Source: Archegozetes longisetosus (taxonomy: Eukaryota; Arthropoda; Arachnida; Sarcoptiformes; Trhypochthoniidae). From it: a stretch of DNA of 64,000 nucleotides. A program made the translations under genes and the position numbers. Each line of letters begins with the position of its first letter. Positions within the stretch are counted from its first letter, which is position 1. The DNA lies in contig JAEMBT020000001.1 of the NCBI GenBank assembly GCA_018873245.2, positions 16,274,220-16,338,219 on the forward strand. Direction: 5' to 3'. Below, piece by piece: positions 12,701 to 24,418 of the stretch. Under the pieces are notes generated by a model that was given only the letters and a program-made list of their open reading frames with translations, did not search any database and had not been told where the DNA came from.

Positions 12701-13987
12701 GTCTCCTGAAGCAATCAATCGGCATCTTCGTTTCCAATCCTTCATTGCTCTTTGTACCTCTTCGAGGCTAATTTGATTCCATACCGATTTTGAAACTTTC
12801 CAAAGACCGTTTAGTGTTTTAGCATTACGAATGAAAAGTCTCTGTTTAAGTACTCCGAAAGCAAAAAAAGTTACATAAAGATGCGTCCGGAGATTTGACA
12901 GGAATCTGTTGTTTATCGATATAATTAATTTTCATTTTATTCTTAAGTTCTTCGAGATAATTATACGTTTTTGACGATGTATGCGCTGACGCTTTGTCAT
13001 GATGAAAAAAATACCTTATTAAGTTCGTTTGGGTAAATTTTCGGAACTTCGATCTCAAGAATAGGCTTAAGGACATATTTAATATAATTATCAGAATTAA
13101 TTTTTATATTTGATGGCACTTTCTTAAGAGGGAGAACTCCACGACCAGAGACAGCCCCTACAATCATAAAGCCTTTGGGCCATCGTTTTTTACAGAATCG
13201 TAACCAATTTTCGGGTGGTTGTTCGCCACGGTTTATATAACAAATTTTTCTTTGACCATTTCAATAGTCGAGATAAAGCCACGCCTCATCAAGTGTTACC
13301 ATGAATTCACTTTTTCCACCTGCGAGATGCTGCTCATAGAGTCTCCGGCAGTTAGTTTTTCTGTTGACCTTATGAATGGCATTTAACGCGTGACTTTGGT
13401 TTTTCTACGAGTTACTTTACCCAAATCATTGTGAATGACTCGATTAATTGATGAAAACGATGTTTGCAATGATTTTGCAATATTACGTTGTGATAGAGGA
13501 TTAGGTGTATCGATCTTTTTAGCAACATTCTGAATGAGTCGTTCAGTCTTTACAGTCCGTTTATTCTTTCGTTTGCCCAAAACCTGTCCTGTCCTATGTG
13601 CAGATCTTTTCAAAACTTTACCATTAATAACATTAGTAATGGTCATTTCACTGACTTTGCAATTAATCTTTACTAATTCTTTTAATATCATTGATCGGGA
13701 CATTTTCTTTTTGGAAAGGTACAAAATGATCTCTTCAGCTCCCGGTGGTAATATCTTAAGCATTATTAAACAAAACACTACGAAATTATAAATTATGGTT
13801 GACTAAGAGCAAACACATGTTTGAATGAACTAACAGTAAAAAATGACTGCAAGTTCATCTACAATATTAATTAAAAATCAGATAAATAAAAGTGAATCAC
13901 CCTTAGTACTCACAAATAAAGTGCGACCAAACCAATCAATAACGTTGCAATTAGAGTTAATGTATTTAATCCAATAAGAAAATACAT
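9722..13987 (-). CDS. Cytochrome P450, CYP3-clan, copy C (six exons)
   Basis: Microsomal monooxygenase, paralogue of copy A. Exons on the minus strand: 13914-13987, 11337-11486, 11092-11269, 10666-11022, 10141-10603, 9722-10071; each has the same length as in copy A and the sum is 1572 nt (523 aa). The anchor exon, GPKP hinge, AGFETT I-helix, ETLRL K-helix, PERF and haem loop FGIGPRNCIG are all present. Differences cluster in the region before the K-helix and in the stretch after it (NPAGLTSR rather than NPLGATGR), which lies near substrate recognition site 5 of P450s, so its substrate may differ. Intron 1 is enlarged by a mariner element ending about 10 bp from the exon 1 donor site. The coding sequence itself is undamaged. 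Confidence 0.9.
11490..12600. other. Intron 1 of copy C, AT-rich, no other gene
   Basis: Intronic sequence between exon 2 and the mariner insertion. The part from about 12420 to 12600 is related to 5330-5510 in front of another first exon, showing this segment belongs to the ancestral duplicated unit. Confidence 0.45.
12607..13903 (-). mobile_element. Mariner-like (IS630-Tc1-mariner) transposon, decayed
   Basis: A 1,297-bp element flanked by TA dinucleotides (12605-12606 and 13904-13905), with terminal inverted repeats AAGGTGTTACACTTTTATTT on the left and AGGGTGATTCACTTTTATTT read inverted from the right. The minus strand carries a transposase. The N-terminal helix-turn-helix half is open at 13383-13778. 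It is followed by the catalytic stretch VTLDEAWLYL, then FFHHDKASAHTS, then PVKSPDASLCNFF, giving a D...D...D series with about 36 residues between the last two acids. A TGA interrupts the frame near 13263 and the frame shifts around 13080 and 13380. It is probably inactive. It sits in intron 1 of P450 copy C. Confidence 0.9.
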
Positions 13988-13999
13988 CTTTGATAGCGT

Positions 14000-14860
14000 T
14001 CTACTACTTATTCGGTTCCAGTCAATCTAATATACATTGACGATAACTATTTCAGGTGATATTCAAGTCTTTCAGACACTAAAAGTTTTGAATATATCAA
14101 CAACTAAATTAATGGTCAATCCAATAGAACAGCATTTATACAGTTAATAATTAAATTGATATTGAAATAAAATTAAAGGATAAATTTCTCTTATAAATAG
14201 TAAACAAATGATGCAATTCTTCAGAAACTTGTTTATTTTCAAAAACAACTCTAAATAAGTGATTAATTGATTGATATCACGAATAGTTTAGAAACTCCAA
14301 TTTAAGGAAATGAAAACATAATATGTTAAGACTGTTTCTTATGTAAGTTTATACTGTGGTCGAAATTTTATGTAATACGATCAAACTTTCTGTAGCTATC
14401 GAACGTCTAAATCAAACTTGTAGATTATATTTAGTCATATTATACATATTTATAGAGATAATGTTTTCGAGCAATAGTCGAGTTTTTAATATACTAAAAT
14501 ATTGAATATATGTGATAACTAAATTGAAGGTTATTTCAATGCTACAGTATTTATGCAGTTGATAATTAAATTAAGATAAAATCTGAATTGAAGGTTAGAT
14601 TCCTTTAATCAGCAGTAAATAAGCGATAAAATTGTCTGAAACATGTCAATCATTGTCAAAAACTACTTAAGATACGTAATTGATAGCACGAACAGTTTAT
14701 AAACTTTATTTCAAGGAAATAAACATAAGTTTAAAAACTTTAAAATATTATTTTCATTGATAGTAATAATTTAAATTGGTTTAAATAATTAATTATATAT
14801 TTGCTTTTATGTAGTTTTATACATTAAAGATACATGTACTTTGAAGATATGCTTGTAGAA
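14000..14860. other. P450 5' spacer with internally repeated segments
   Basis: Two successive stretches (about 14080-14300 and 14480-14710) resemble each other and other copy upstream regions, as if the spacer itself were duplicated. No gene seen. Confidence 0.45.
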
Positions 14861-14866
14861 GAAGCG

Positions 14867-15084
14867 TTAGCTGAAGAAGCGGTTCTTCAAGCTTAATCAA
14901 ACCATACTGAAACTCTGCAACAACACAAGCAAAACCGATATAAACATGATTTCTTTATCATCACCAACTGATCCATGACCAAAGATGATGATAATGAATT
15001 CATGTGTATATTGGCTTTATTTGTATTGCTATAGAGTTTCAGGATTATTTGATTAATCTTAAGGAACCGCTTCCTCAGCTAAAA
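14867..15084. repeat. Small foldback repeat
   Basis: Left arm near 14867-14905 (TTAGCTGAAGAAGCGGTTCT) is inverted at 15048-15084 with a few mismatches, enclosing about 150 bp. It is probably a degenerate small inverted-repeat element. Target duplication not resolved. Confidence 0.6.
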
Positions 15085-15815
15085 TAGTGATATTGATGGT
15101 GATAACGATATCAGTAGTGTCCATCTAAAGACTTTTTATTTGATAATAATCTCAAAGCCTACAGTTGCAGATACGCAAATTGTATCTGCGATAACTATAT
15201 GCGAATTATCTCTAACAAGAGATTTTACAGTGGTTTTCTGTAGCCTGTAGATCTAAAATGCGACCAGTTATTCTGACAGAAAATTAATCATTGACTCACA
15301 CTCAGTTACAGTTTGAGCATTTTCTTCATACTAGAATTGTGGAGTCAAAACAGCACTGACTAATATTTTTTATTTTAGTGCTATTAATGCTATTATTTAT
15401 ATTTAAGAGATATTTGATAAAATTTATTCTAATAGATTTAAAGTCATATTTCAAGAAAGTACGAGAGTTAAATGTTTTGATCATTTGAATTAAATAGATA
15501 TAAATTATTCAATACTTAAAAATTAAGTGCGACCAAAGAAGTAAACAAAAGTGTTATTAAAGTATATGAATTCAATCAAATAAAGTAAAACATTTTAAAC
15601 AAAAGTTCAACATTTATTCAATACCAGTTATTAAACATATATTTCAATTGATAGTCAAGTGAGACAATGAAAGTTTAAAATACTTCATAACAACAAAATG
15701 AAGTTTATCTTAATTAAATATCTATCAAATACGAACTAAAGGCTGCATTTCTCTTATAAGCAAGTGATGCGATTATTCAAAAACCAGTTATTTATTTTCA
15801 AAAACAGCTCTAAAC
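15085..15815 (-). pseudogene. Orphan P450 first exon in a duplicated spacer
   Basis: At 15519-15593 the reverse strand is a first-exon remnant: an ATG is present but the fifth or sixth codon is TGA, and the splice donor is only partly kept. No further exons of this copy are found. The surrounding 15300-15600 is clearly paralogous to 31440-31600 and 57740-58042, including the motif ATGTTTTGATCATTTGAATT; this supplies an empty site for the large transposon at 58043. Confidence 0.6.
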
Positions 15816-16725
15816 CGGGAAGGTCGCGCGCTTTCGGAATGCTTTCAAATTCAAACCTAGCTCAAAATATGCTCAAAGACATACAAAATATCAGGCAATT
15901 AACCATTTTTGCAAATGGCCTCTAAATTCTGTAAAAAATCAAGAATTAAAATATTCATTTACTTTTGGTACAAAATTTCCAAATAGTTTTAACATATAGC
16001 CTCTTTGGTCAAGTGGTATTACGTAGGACTCGTATTACTATAGATCTAGGTTCGATACTCTGTCGCGTTTTATATATTTTTTAATTCAAAAAATTTTTAG
16101 TTTCTAAAGTCTAATATATTTGAAACTATTAAACTTCCTTTAACCGGTGGAATATAATAGATAAAGTAATAAATCACAGAATCTAGTTAAAGTCAAGTTT
16201 ATTTTATTCATTTCAAGCAATATTCTATGATATTCTATGAAAATTTGGCTACACTTATAAGAAGAATTTGTTTGCAATGACTTTTTGTTACTTTTTTGCT
16301 TTTCATAGAATATTGCTTGAAATGAATAAAATAAACTTGACTTTAACTAGATTCTGTGATTTATTACTTTATCTATTATATTCCACCGGTTAAAGGAAGT
16401 TTAATAGTTTCAAATATATTAGACTTTAGAAACTAAAAAAATTTTTTTTGAATTAAAAAAATATATAAAACGCGACAGAGTATCGAACCTAGATCTATAG
16501 TAATACGAGTCCTACGTAATACCACTTATCCAAAGAGGCTATATGTTAAATCTTTTGAAAATTTTGTATCAAAAGTAAATGAATATTTTAATTCTTGATT
16601 TTTTACAGAATTTGGAGGCCATTTGCAAAAATGGTTAATTGCCTGATATTTTGTATGTCTTTGAGCATATTTTGAGCTAGGTTTGAATTTGAAAGCATTC
16701 CGAAAGCGCGCGACCTTCCCGGTTA
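15814..16725. repeat. Near-perfect 0.9-kb palindrome with tRNA-like heads
   Basis: Two arms of roughly 420 bp (15814-16235 and 16315-16725) are inverted copies of each other with few mismatches, around a loop of about 80 bp. Outer ends read ACCGGGAAGGTCGCGCG. Compared with 14255-14275, where the spacer is uninterrupted, the insertion lies in a TAA context, suggesting a 3-bp duplication. Each arm contains a tRNA-like segment (15999-16070 plus; 16539-16468 minus). It has an A-box-like TGGTCAAGTGGT, a 7-nt anticodon-type loop CTCGTAT on a 4-of-5 paired stem, and a B-box GGTTCGATACT at tRNA spacing. The acceptor stem does not pair, so it is tRNA-derived rather than a working tRNA. Confidence 0.85.
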
Positions 16726-16999
16726 AGTAAATGATTAATTGATTCATAAGATGAATAGACAACGAAACTAATTTAAGCAAGAAACTGCTAATGTTTTAAA
16801 TTATTGAGTTCACACTACATGCGATCGAACCACACTTTCCATAGCTATCAAACTTAGAAATCATGTCTAAATAAAACAATTAAAACTTAAGATATTCACT
16901 CAGATTACATTAATATCAGTCAAATATAGAGTTCAATAATAGCAAAAGCTAAGAAATTTGCTATGCATTCAAATATTCTATCAAGAAATTAATAAAATA

Positions 17000-19900
17000 T
17001 TATTTTCTTAACTCAACGCCGACATTAATATTACCGGCATCCAAAAAAAGTTTAAATTTCTTAAACTTCAGCGGAATTTGAGTGTTTCTAGATTTGACAA
17101 ATCGAAATTTATTAACCAAATGAACGACTACTGTTTTGGCTTCCATTAATGCAAATCTCATTCCAACACAATTTCGTGGTCCGATTCCAAATGGAAGATA
17201 AGTATAAGGAGTCAATTTGTCTCTATTTTCAGGCATAAAACGTTCGGGATCCCACTTATGAGGGTTTGGATAGTATTCTGGGTTGTGATGAATGCTTTGT
17301 ACATCAAGACTAACGAGCATACCTTTAGGTATGGTAATTCCTGTATCACCTTATAATTGAACAAAACTTGAGTTTTATTTCAAAATTTTTCTCATTAGTA
17401 TTTAATATTATGAAATACCCAATTGATAGTCTTCAGAAGCTATTCTGCTGGTACCAGCCGCAGGACTAAAAAGCCTTAATGTTTCTGCGATACATGAGTT
17501 TAAGTATGGCATTTTTGAGATAGTATCGTAATCAAATTTTCCATTATAACTAAGAACTTCTTCATATAATTTTTGTTGACATTCTTCATTTAAAGCCAGT
17601 GAATAAAACAAATACGACAGGAGAGTTGCTGTTGTTTCAAAACCAGCCACAAAGAATAAGAAAGAAGTGGCTAATATGTCGACTTCAGTTATTTCAGTTT
17701 TAGACTTATTGTCTACTGACTGTTTTTCATCTAATTGTCCATAAAGTGCTTCATTATTAACAGAGTCTTCATCCGGTTCTTCACCATCAGTTTTCTTATT
17801 CGCGTTAATCATTAATTGCAAGAAATCATTATGTTTTACTCCAGTTGTTTTTGATTTACGTCCATTAAGTATTGATCTAATCTGAGTTTGAATATTGAAA
17901 ATTTTAGTTTAACAACTGTTAAATATTAATTTGTTCATGAAATACAAACCGCTGATCGAAAGAAATGTGCGGCTTGAGGATCTGTTAACTGGAATCCAGT
18001 TAAATCCAAAATCTTAGGAAGTGTTGTCTTGAGTAAAAAGAAGACCCAAAATCTCCAATTGCCTGGAAATACGACTTTAGCGTTTTTAATGAATTCATTA
18101 TTTGGTTCATTGTGTGTATCGATTTTAGTTGCAAAAGCACACGAAGCGATCACATCCATTGTTAAGTTTTCCATTAATTGCTTCAGTTCTATTTCATTGT
18201 TATTATCGTTTACCTTTTTAAGTAATACGTTTTCAAGTGTTTTGATACAATCTTCAATTAGGGGATGCATTCTTCTCATTTTTCCACTTGAAAACGTTGG
18301 GCTTATCTTAAAAAGTAATTTGAAACAAAATTTTGTAAAATGTTTTTAAATAAATATTAGCATAACTAAACTAACAACAGATCTCATTTTCTTCCACTCA
18401 TCACCAAATAAGTTAACTAAAGCTCTGTCATTAAATGGATCACCAGTTGTAAAATCATTACGATCGACGAATATATGGAAGTCTTTAATACACATAATCT
18501 TTATCAATTCGGGTTCTGCTATCACAAGAATAGGATGTGTGCCCGTAAAAGTTCTTTAGTTAATAAATTAATACAGCAATTAATTTACAATACCCTTTGA
18601 GTTATATTTGAGTCAAAATATTTTACCCATAAATTTTTCCATATTTTTTGCTGTTCTGCTCCAAAATTTCGTGCATTGGTTTAAAGAAAGCTTCATATAG
18701 TGTTCCGAACAATACGATTGGTTTTGGGCCATCGATTCCACGAGACGACCAATATTTGTAATTACGAGTCAAATAACTATTTTATAAAATTATTCTCTAT
18801 ATTACGATTGCTTTTTACAACTTCACGAATTTTTCAACTTAAAATAATTGTAATTTGTATTCAAAGTTTACCTTTTAAAAACTAAATATTGGCTAAAAAT
18901 GATTGAAACGTATGATTAAGAAACAATTAAGTTGAATTTATATCTTTTAAACAATTGCTTTATATTCATCAACATCTTATCAAAGTCACAAACTATATAT
19001 TTGTCAAATATAATAAAGTTTTAAATAAATGTTAAACTATTAAATTATTTTTTAAAATTAATTGAGTGAACTAACCAATAATCGTTAGTTAAAAGCATAT
19101 GCATCAAGTTTTTGAAAAATTTTAATATCTACTACTTTACCACAAATACTACTACTTCTGTTTAAAAAATATTTGAGGCTCAATTCCAGAAAACAGCATA
19201 TCTCAAGCAAACACAGAATTTATAAAATAATGCCAATCACCGACTTCGTGGCACTTTCTCAATAGGTTTAATGTGGACCCTCTTATCAGTTTTGGGGCAT
19301 TAAAGGATTTTAATCTAATTCACATGTCATTGATAAAGGATTCAATTTTTCAAATTTAAGTTCATAAACAGCTTTCTCTCAAATTGATGGATCATTGTGA
19401 CCACTGCTTATTCTAATAACAAACTTTTTCATTCAGTATTAGAGGTTTCTTCTGTCTAATATTGAAAATCTCAGAACTGCACAACTTTTAAATCATTGTA
19501 AATATAAAGGAAATTGTATCAAAAATGATATTTGCAAGCTTAATAATAAGTTATGTACAGATTTTTGCTCATGTGACTCTCAAAATTGCAATAAGTTCGT
19601 TTAATATTATATCTCAACATAAATATTACTTTTCTTATGTTTAGCACATATTTCATAAAATATTTTATATTTCTACTAATTTTATTTTTTAAAAAGCTAT
19701 ACAAAGACTAATAAACAAATAAAACTTTGATTAAGATCTTATTTACATTGAATAGCATTCTCATTTTCTATCAATGAGTTCAATCTACTTGTATAGAAAA
19801 TGTTTTGAAATTTTTAAAAGTATTGGTATATGATTTACAGTAACATTTGGTTTGATGGCTAATCTTCTGATTCGTCAAAACTGATAAGAGGGCCGCATTA

Positions 19901-20480
19901 AACTTATCGAGAAAATACCGTCAAGTCCATGATTAGAATTATTTTATACATTTTTACATTTGCCTGAGATATGCTGTTTTCCGGGATTAAACCTCATTTA
20001 CAAAATTAATTATATTCAATATGGACTATCTATAGGCGCAGATGCGGAGATACTAAAGTATAAATTAATTAATTTAAATGAATATTAATATTTATTCGGC
20101 ACCTTTACTTTCAGAATATTACTTAAACTGTATTTTTTTTCAAAGATTGAAATCTAATTTTTGAATCAATTAAAATTGTGTTTAAGCCTTAAAATTAAAG
20201 TGATGATTATCCATAAAATTTAATTCATTCTACAAAATTGTGCGTAATTCAGAATAATTTTTTAGACCAGATTAAAATTTTTTAAATTAAACTATTTAAT
20301 TTTTACGGCCGTTTAAAAGTTTTTTTACGATTTTGACAGTAAAGCAGTTCTATATTTGTGCTCAAAGTTAACATACATTCAAGTATTTATAATAAATAAT
20401 ACTCACAAATAAAGAGCGACCAAACCAATTAATAATATTGTGATCAAAGTCACTGAATTAAATCCAATGAGCAAATACAT
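17000..20480 (-). CDS. Cytochrome P450, CYP3-clan, copy D (six exons)
   Basis: Microsomal monooxygenase paralogue. Exons on the minus strand: 20407-20480, 18627-18776, 18376-18553, 17950-18306, 17419-17881, 17000-17349; lengths are identical to copies A and C, total 1572 nt (523 aa). Anchor exon, GPKP hinge, I-helix AGFETT, K-helix ETLRL, PERF and FGIGPRNCVG haem loop are intact. Distinctive residues include SPAAGTSR after the K-helix and an ILVAKA-complement difference in exon 4 (CAFATK rather than CAFGTK), shared with copy E. The exon 3 segment begins FTGTHP instead of FMGTRP. Intron 1 is long and holds an inverted-repeat element at 19174-19996. It appears functional. Confidence 0.9.
19174..19996. 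mobile_element. Inverted-repeat element in intron 1 of P450 copy D
   Basis: An 823-bp element with about 125-bp terminal inverted repeats starting TGAGGYTYAATYCCRGAAAA. Paralogous intron 1 of copy F near 34165-34185 (AAATATTTACAAATC) is uninterrupted, so the filled site here shows a 3-4 bp duplication (TTT or ATTT). The middle, near 19470-19600 on the plus strand, reads as a short cysteine-rich peptide (CKLNNKLCTDFCSC type spacing) reminiscent of small zinc-binding segments in transposon proteins, but it is too short to assign. Confidence 0.75.
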
Positions 20481-20671
20481 GTTTGATAAAGACTTAGCAC
20501 TTATTCGATTCCAGTTCTGAAACTTATTTAAAGACAATCATTTCAGACATTTTAGTCTTTGAAACACAAAAAGTTTTAAACATATGAAACCGTTTATTAA
20601 ACAAAGATTGCAATGCATTATAGTTCATATTTAAAAGCGCTAAAAAGTCTAGTGATAATTTATAAGATAAG

Positions 20672-21429
20672 TATACAGACAATTCCACTTACAACGAGTC
20701 CGCTTATAACAAATCTCTGCATATAACGAATCTGTCTGTGGAACAGAGGATGGGTTTTATGTTTTGCATTAAAGAAGTAACGGTTATAACGAGTTCGCTT
20801 ATAACGAGTTATCGGTTATTACGAGTCTATTCTGTAGGACATGTAGTATAAACAGTGTTCGTTTATAACGAGTCCTAATCAAAACCATAAATAAAAGTGA
20901 AAACTGTAATATAAATCCAATGTATCGCTTATTATATGATTGAAAGCATTTATGTTTAGACCACTAATGCTCACAGTTAAGACTTAAATGTGCTTTTTCC
21001 GACAAAAAATTGATTGAAATTATAAAAATTTGAGTAAATTTAAACTAATAAAAAGAGAAAAGGTTATTAATTAAAAACCAGATTAGATGTGATACAAGAA
21101 GCGAAAAATGGGACTAATTATGACACTATTACCGCTAAATATGGTTTAACTAATAAGACATCAGTGATTTCATAAAAAATAAAGACAAAATCAGAACAGA
21201 GGCGTACAATTTAGATAAGAAAGTTTACAAACATTGATTACAGAATATTGTACTAAAGATAACTAGACTTCAATGGGTTAAAGTACCGTTTTCTCTACAT
21301 TTGCGCTGTTCTTTATTCACTTAAAAAATAAAAACTTTTTCCAATATATGATCGTTTATAGCGAGTTTCGGATATAACGAGTCATTCCTCTGGTCCCGAA
21401 GACTCATTATAAACGGCATTGTCTGTATA
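20672..21429 (+). mobile_element. Pogo/Tigger-like element, truncated
   Basis: A 758-bp element with terminal inverted repeats (TATACAGACAATTCCACTTA on the left; TATACAGACAATGCCGTTTA read inverted on the right) and internal TATAACGAGT motifs typical of pogo-like elements. The inside encodes on the plus strand, near 21070-21180, a CENP-B/pogo-type helix-turn-helix fragment (VIQEAKNGTNYDTITAKYGL) ended by stops. The catalytic domain is missing. It lies upstream of P450 copy D and is absent from the paralogous upstream region of copy F (near 35590). Confidence 0.8.
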
Positions 21430-21486
21430 ACTTTATAAATAAACATTCACTTAAATGTTAGAACCTTTCGATAGTGTGTTTTATAC

Positions 21487-21489
<3 letters not shown>

Positions 21490-21529
<40 letters not shown>
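21490..21529. repeat. (TC)20 microsatellite
   Basis: Uninterrupted TC dinucleotide run of 40 nt upstream of P450 copy D. It is absent from the paralogous region upstream of copy F. Confidence 0.95.
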
Positions 21530-21531
<2 letters not shown>

Positions 21532-21534
21532 GCT

Positions 21535-22940
21535 TTCATATGTAATAACAACTAAATTGAAGGTTATTTCAATTAAATAACATTCATGTAGTTTTCATCA
21601 AATCTCTATTCAAGACTGAATTCCTCTTTTTAGTAGTTAATAAACGATCAAATTATTGCAATCATACCAACTATTGTAAAAAAATTGTTTAAAATAAGTA
21701 ATCAATTGATAGAATGAGTAGTTTTAAAACTTCATTTTAAAGAAGTAATATTTGACTTTTGAAATCTGAGCCTTAGATTTAAAATTGTTCGCATAAAGCA
21801 TTGAAGTCTACGATCAAAATAACAAAATATCAATCACTAAAAGTTTAAAATAAACCCAACTCTTGATATGATTATTAAACTTTTAGCTTGACTTAAGTGC
21901 AATTTCATGTGAACCAATGATTTGTATGGTATGCAAATGGTTCATATGTTTTATAGTTTTTGTTTTTGTAAAAGTATTAAATATACGAATAATTGACGAA
22001 ACATTTTCGAAAAGATATTCTTACTTATAAACTAATAAGGTTTTAATATGAGTTATATCGTTTTCAAAGTCAAAATCCTCGATATAAGTAGTACTGAGCA
22101 TATATGAACCCCAGAGCCTCTCAAGTCCGAACCCGAACCTGAATCAAAGGTTCAAACTTCCGTTCATTTTCTAAATTTTGAAATATTGAAGTTAAGGTTC
22201 GTGGTTCTAGTCCTGAACCTCTTTCCACACTTATACTGAGAATAAATACTTTTGAAAATTCGATTAACTATTACTAAATTGATTTGAATTCTTTTAGAAC
22301 CACAATACTAATGAAATCTACCTCTAATTTTCAAATTTTGAAAAGCTTTTGTATATATTTGTCCAACTTGGAAGCTTACAGATTGAGGCTCAGGTATTAT
22401 CAGCAAAGAGATTATTTGCTTGAAAACAAAAAAAACGCTCAAAAAGCATTATTGTTCATAGGGATTGCTAATTTAGTTTCTATACTGTATAAATTGACTC
22501 AATAGTTTTAATTCCAAACTTGATTCATATCGGTTACTAAAGGGCAAATGTTAGACTTACAATTGAGAGATTCCTTATTTTTTCGCGCTAGGTGTAAACT
22601 TTATTCTTTTTGCTGCTAGTAAAGGCTTAGAGTTTTCGAGCTTATGGACAACATTAATAACGAAAGTTAATAAGATTTCATATTTCTTAAACTCGATTCA
22701 TAATTTAATGTTTTATCTCCTAACAAGTCGTTCTCTTGACTATTAAATAGCTTTTAAGAATCAAATGAATTAATTGAAGAAAGTTTGTTAACAAAAACAA
22801 AGGCATAAAAGTTTTCGAAATTTTTAGATATTTACATTTTACTATTGTTCTATTTTTACTCCTGAGATATTTATTGGAATTTATATTTCGCACAAATACG
22901 ACAAATAAATATATTAATGAATTGGACTAAACAGATATTA
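21535..22940. repeat. Segmental duplicate of 35600-36583
   Basis: This spacer and 35600-36583 are paralogous, together with the first exons beside them (20407-20480 and 35438-35511). Near identity is visible from about 22440 to 22652, matching 36380-36583 including the run TTCGCGCTAGGTGTAAACTT. Each side has its own insertions: 21855-22435 here, and 35726-36150 on the other copy. A weak open frame at 22284-22505 (73 codons, non-ATG start) is not supported by the duplicate. 22655-22940 is plain AT-rich spacer. Confidence 0.7.
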
Positions 22941-22951
22941 ATAATACTTAC

Positions 22952-23575
22952 CAAATAAAGTGCGATCAAACAAATGAACAGAAGTGTTATTAAAGTATAT
23001 GAATTGAGTTCAATAAACAAATATATTTTAAACAAAAATCTGAGCAAATATTCGGCTCCAGTTATGAAACTTGTGTGAAGGGATAATGTTTACGAGCGAT
23101 AGTCGAGTCTTTCAGACACAAAAGTTTTGAGTATATCGTAACAGCTAAATTGAAGGTCATTATTTGCAGCATTTGTGCAGTTAATCACTAATCAACTTAA
23201 AATGTGAATTGAAGGCCAGATTCTTCTCATCTGATTTAAATATACGACAAAATTGTCTGAAATATGTCAACTGTTGTCAAAAGCTGCTTTAATTAAGTAA
23301 TTGATAAAAGGAGTACACTATAAAACTTTAAGGAAGTGTGAGTTAATATTTATAAAACTTTTGGCACAAAATCAGACCAAATAAAGCTTATACTTATAAA
23401 AGTTATGTCTGAATGATGTAAAGGTATTGAAATTTAACGCACTTATTTAAATTAAATTAATATCAGTCAAGAATAGAATTAAATATCGAAAAAGCGAAAA
23501 CTTGTTAGCCCTCGAAATATGATTTTTATAAAACTTAGCTGAAGCCAACATTAACACTAATGACAGTTAATAAAA
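22952..23575 (-). pseudogene. Orphan first exon and tail-exon scrap of P450 copies
   Basis: At 22952-23026 the reverse strand is a first exon with an open hydrophobic anchor and a GTAAGT donor, but the ATG has become ATA. At about 23525-23575 the reverse strand is the last few codons of a P450 final exon, belonging to a different lost copy. The rest is spacer like that upstream of copies E and C. Confidence 0.55.
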
Positions 23576-23579
23576 TGTA

Positions 23580-24415
23580 TTATGTATTACACATATAAAT
23601 GATAATGAGTAGTAACCAGTTAACGCTTAATGAATGAAATAGAGAAAAACTCATTCAAATAAGTAGTTGCGTAAGTTTTATTCAAATAAAAAGTTTAGGT
23701 TTTTCATAGCAATAAATTCTTATCTTCTCATTGAAACGTGTGCAGGCATTTTTAATATAGATAAAACACAAGTCAAAGAGTATAATTCAAATAAAATCTA
23801 AAAAAGAAGTTAACTGGAGATAAACGCTTATTATTCCATGTCACTGATATAATGAGTTTTCGAAACTTATAGCGACTCCAAGTCATAATTGAGTTCCGCT
23901 CAGTTTAAAAAAGTACTTGCTTTATTGTTATTACATTTGCTTTTAATTAAATTAAAATTTAAATATATTCAAAATTAAATGTGATAAATCAAAGGTAAAG
24001 ATTTTCTTTATGGTTTAACTGAACTTTAGTTAAGAAATTTTCAAAATAGAAATATATCAATATTTTATTTTAGAGTCATATTAGTATAAATATTATTTCA
24101 AATCATTTTTAAATTCCACCAAAGTACATCATTTATTTTATATCATGAAAACTAATTAATTAATTAATTAAATTTGTAATAAATTCAAGTAAAATATTAA
24201 TATTTTCTGGTAATCATGTTTATTGTGAAATTTGAAAAATATTAGTTTCATTCACAACTTTATTAATTTTTATAGTTTTAAATTGTTTTTCTCATCAATT
24301 TATATTCAATAATTGCTGAAAATTTGATTTTCTTATTAATATATGAAAAGATGCTTATAATATACCAAATTAGGCATATTCAACAAACCTGCTATTCACT
24401 AAATTTATTAGTCAG
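23580..24415. other. AT-rich spacer, no gene recognised
   Basis: Contains a stretch near 23940-24060 related to 29330-29400, so it belongs to the same repeated spacer family. No coding signal. Confidence 0.45.
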
Positions 24416-24418
24416 CAG

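Noticed and set aside
15999..16070. A functional tRNA-Thr gene
   Set aside because: A-box, B-box and anticodon arm are plausible but the acceptor stem and most of the D and T stems do not pair.
16526..16780. An 84-codon minus-strand gene
   Set aside because: Lies inside the arm of the palindrome and is mirrored by it; no protein features.
22284..22505. A 73-codon plus-strand gene upstream of P450 copy D
   Set aside because: Starts without ATG, lies partly in a segment absent from its duplicate at 36380, and has no recognisable motif.
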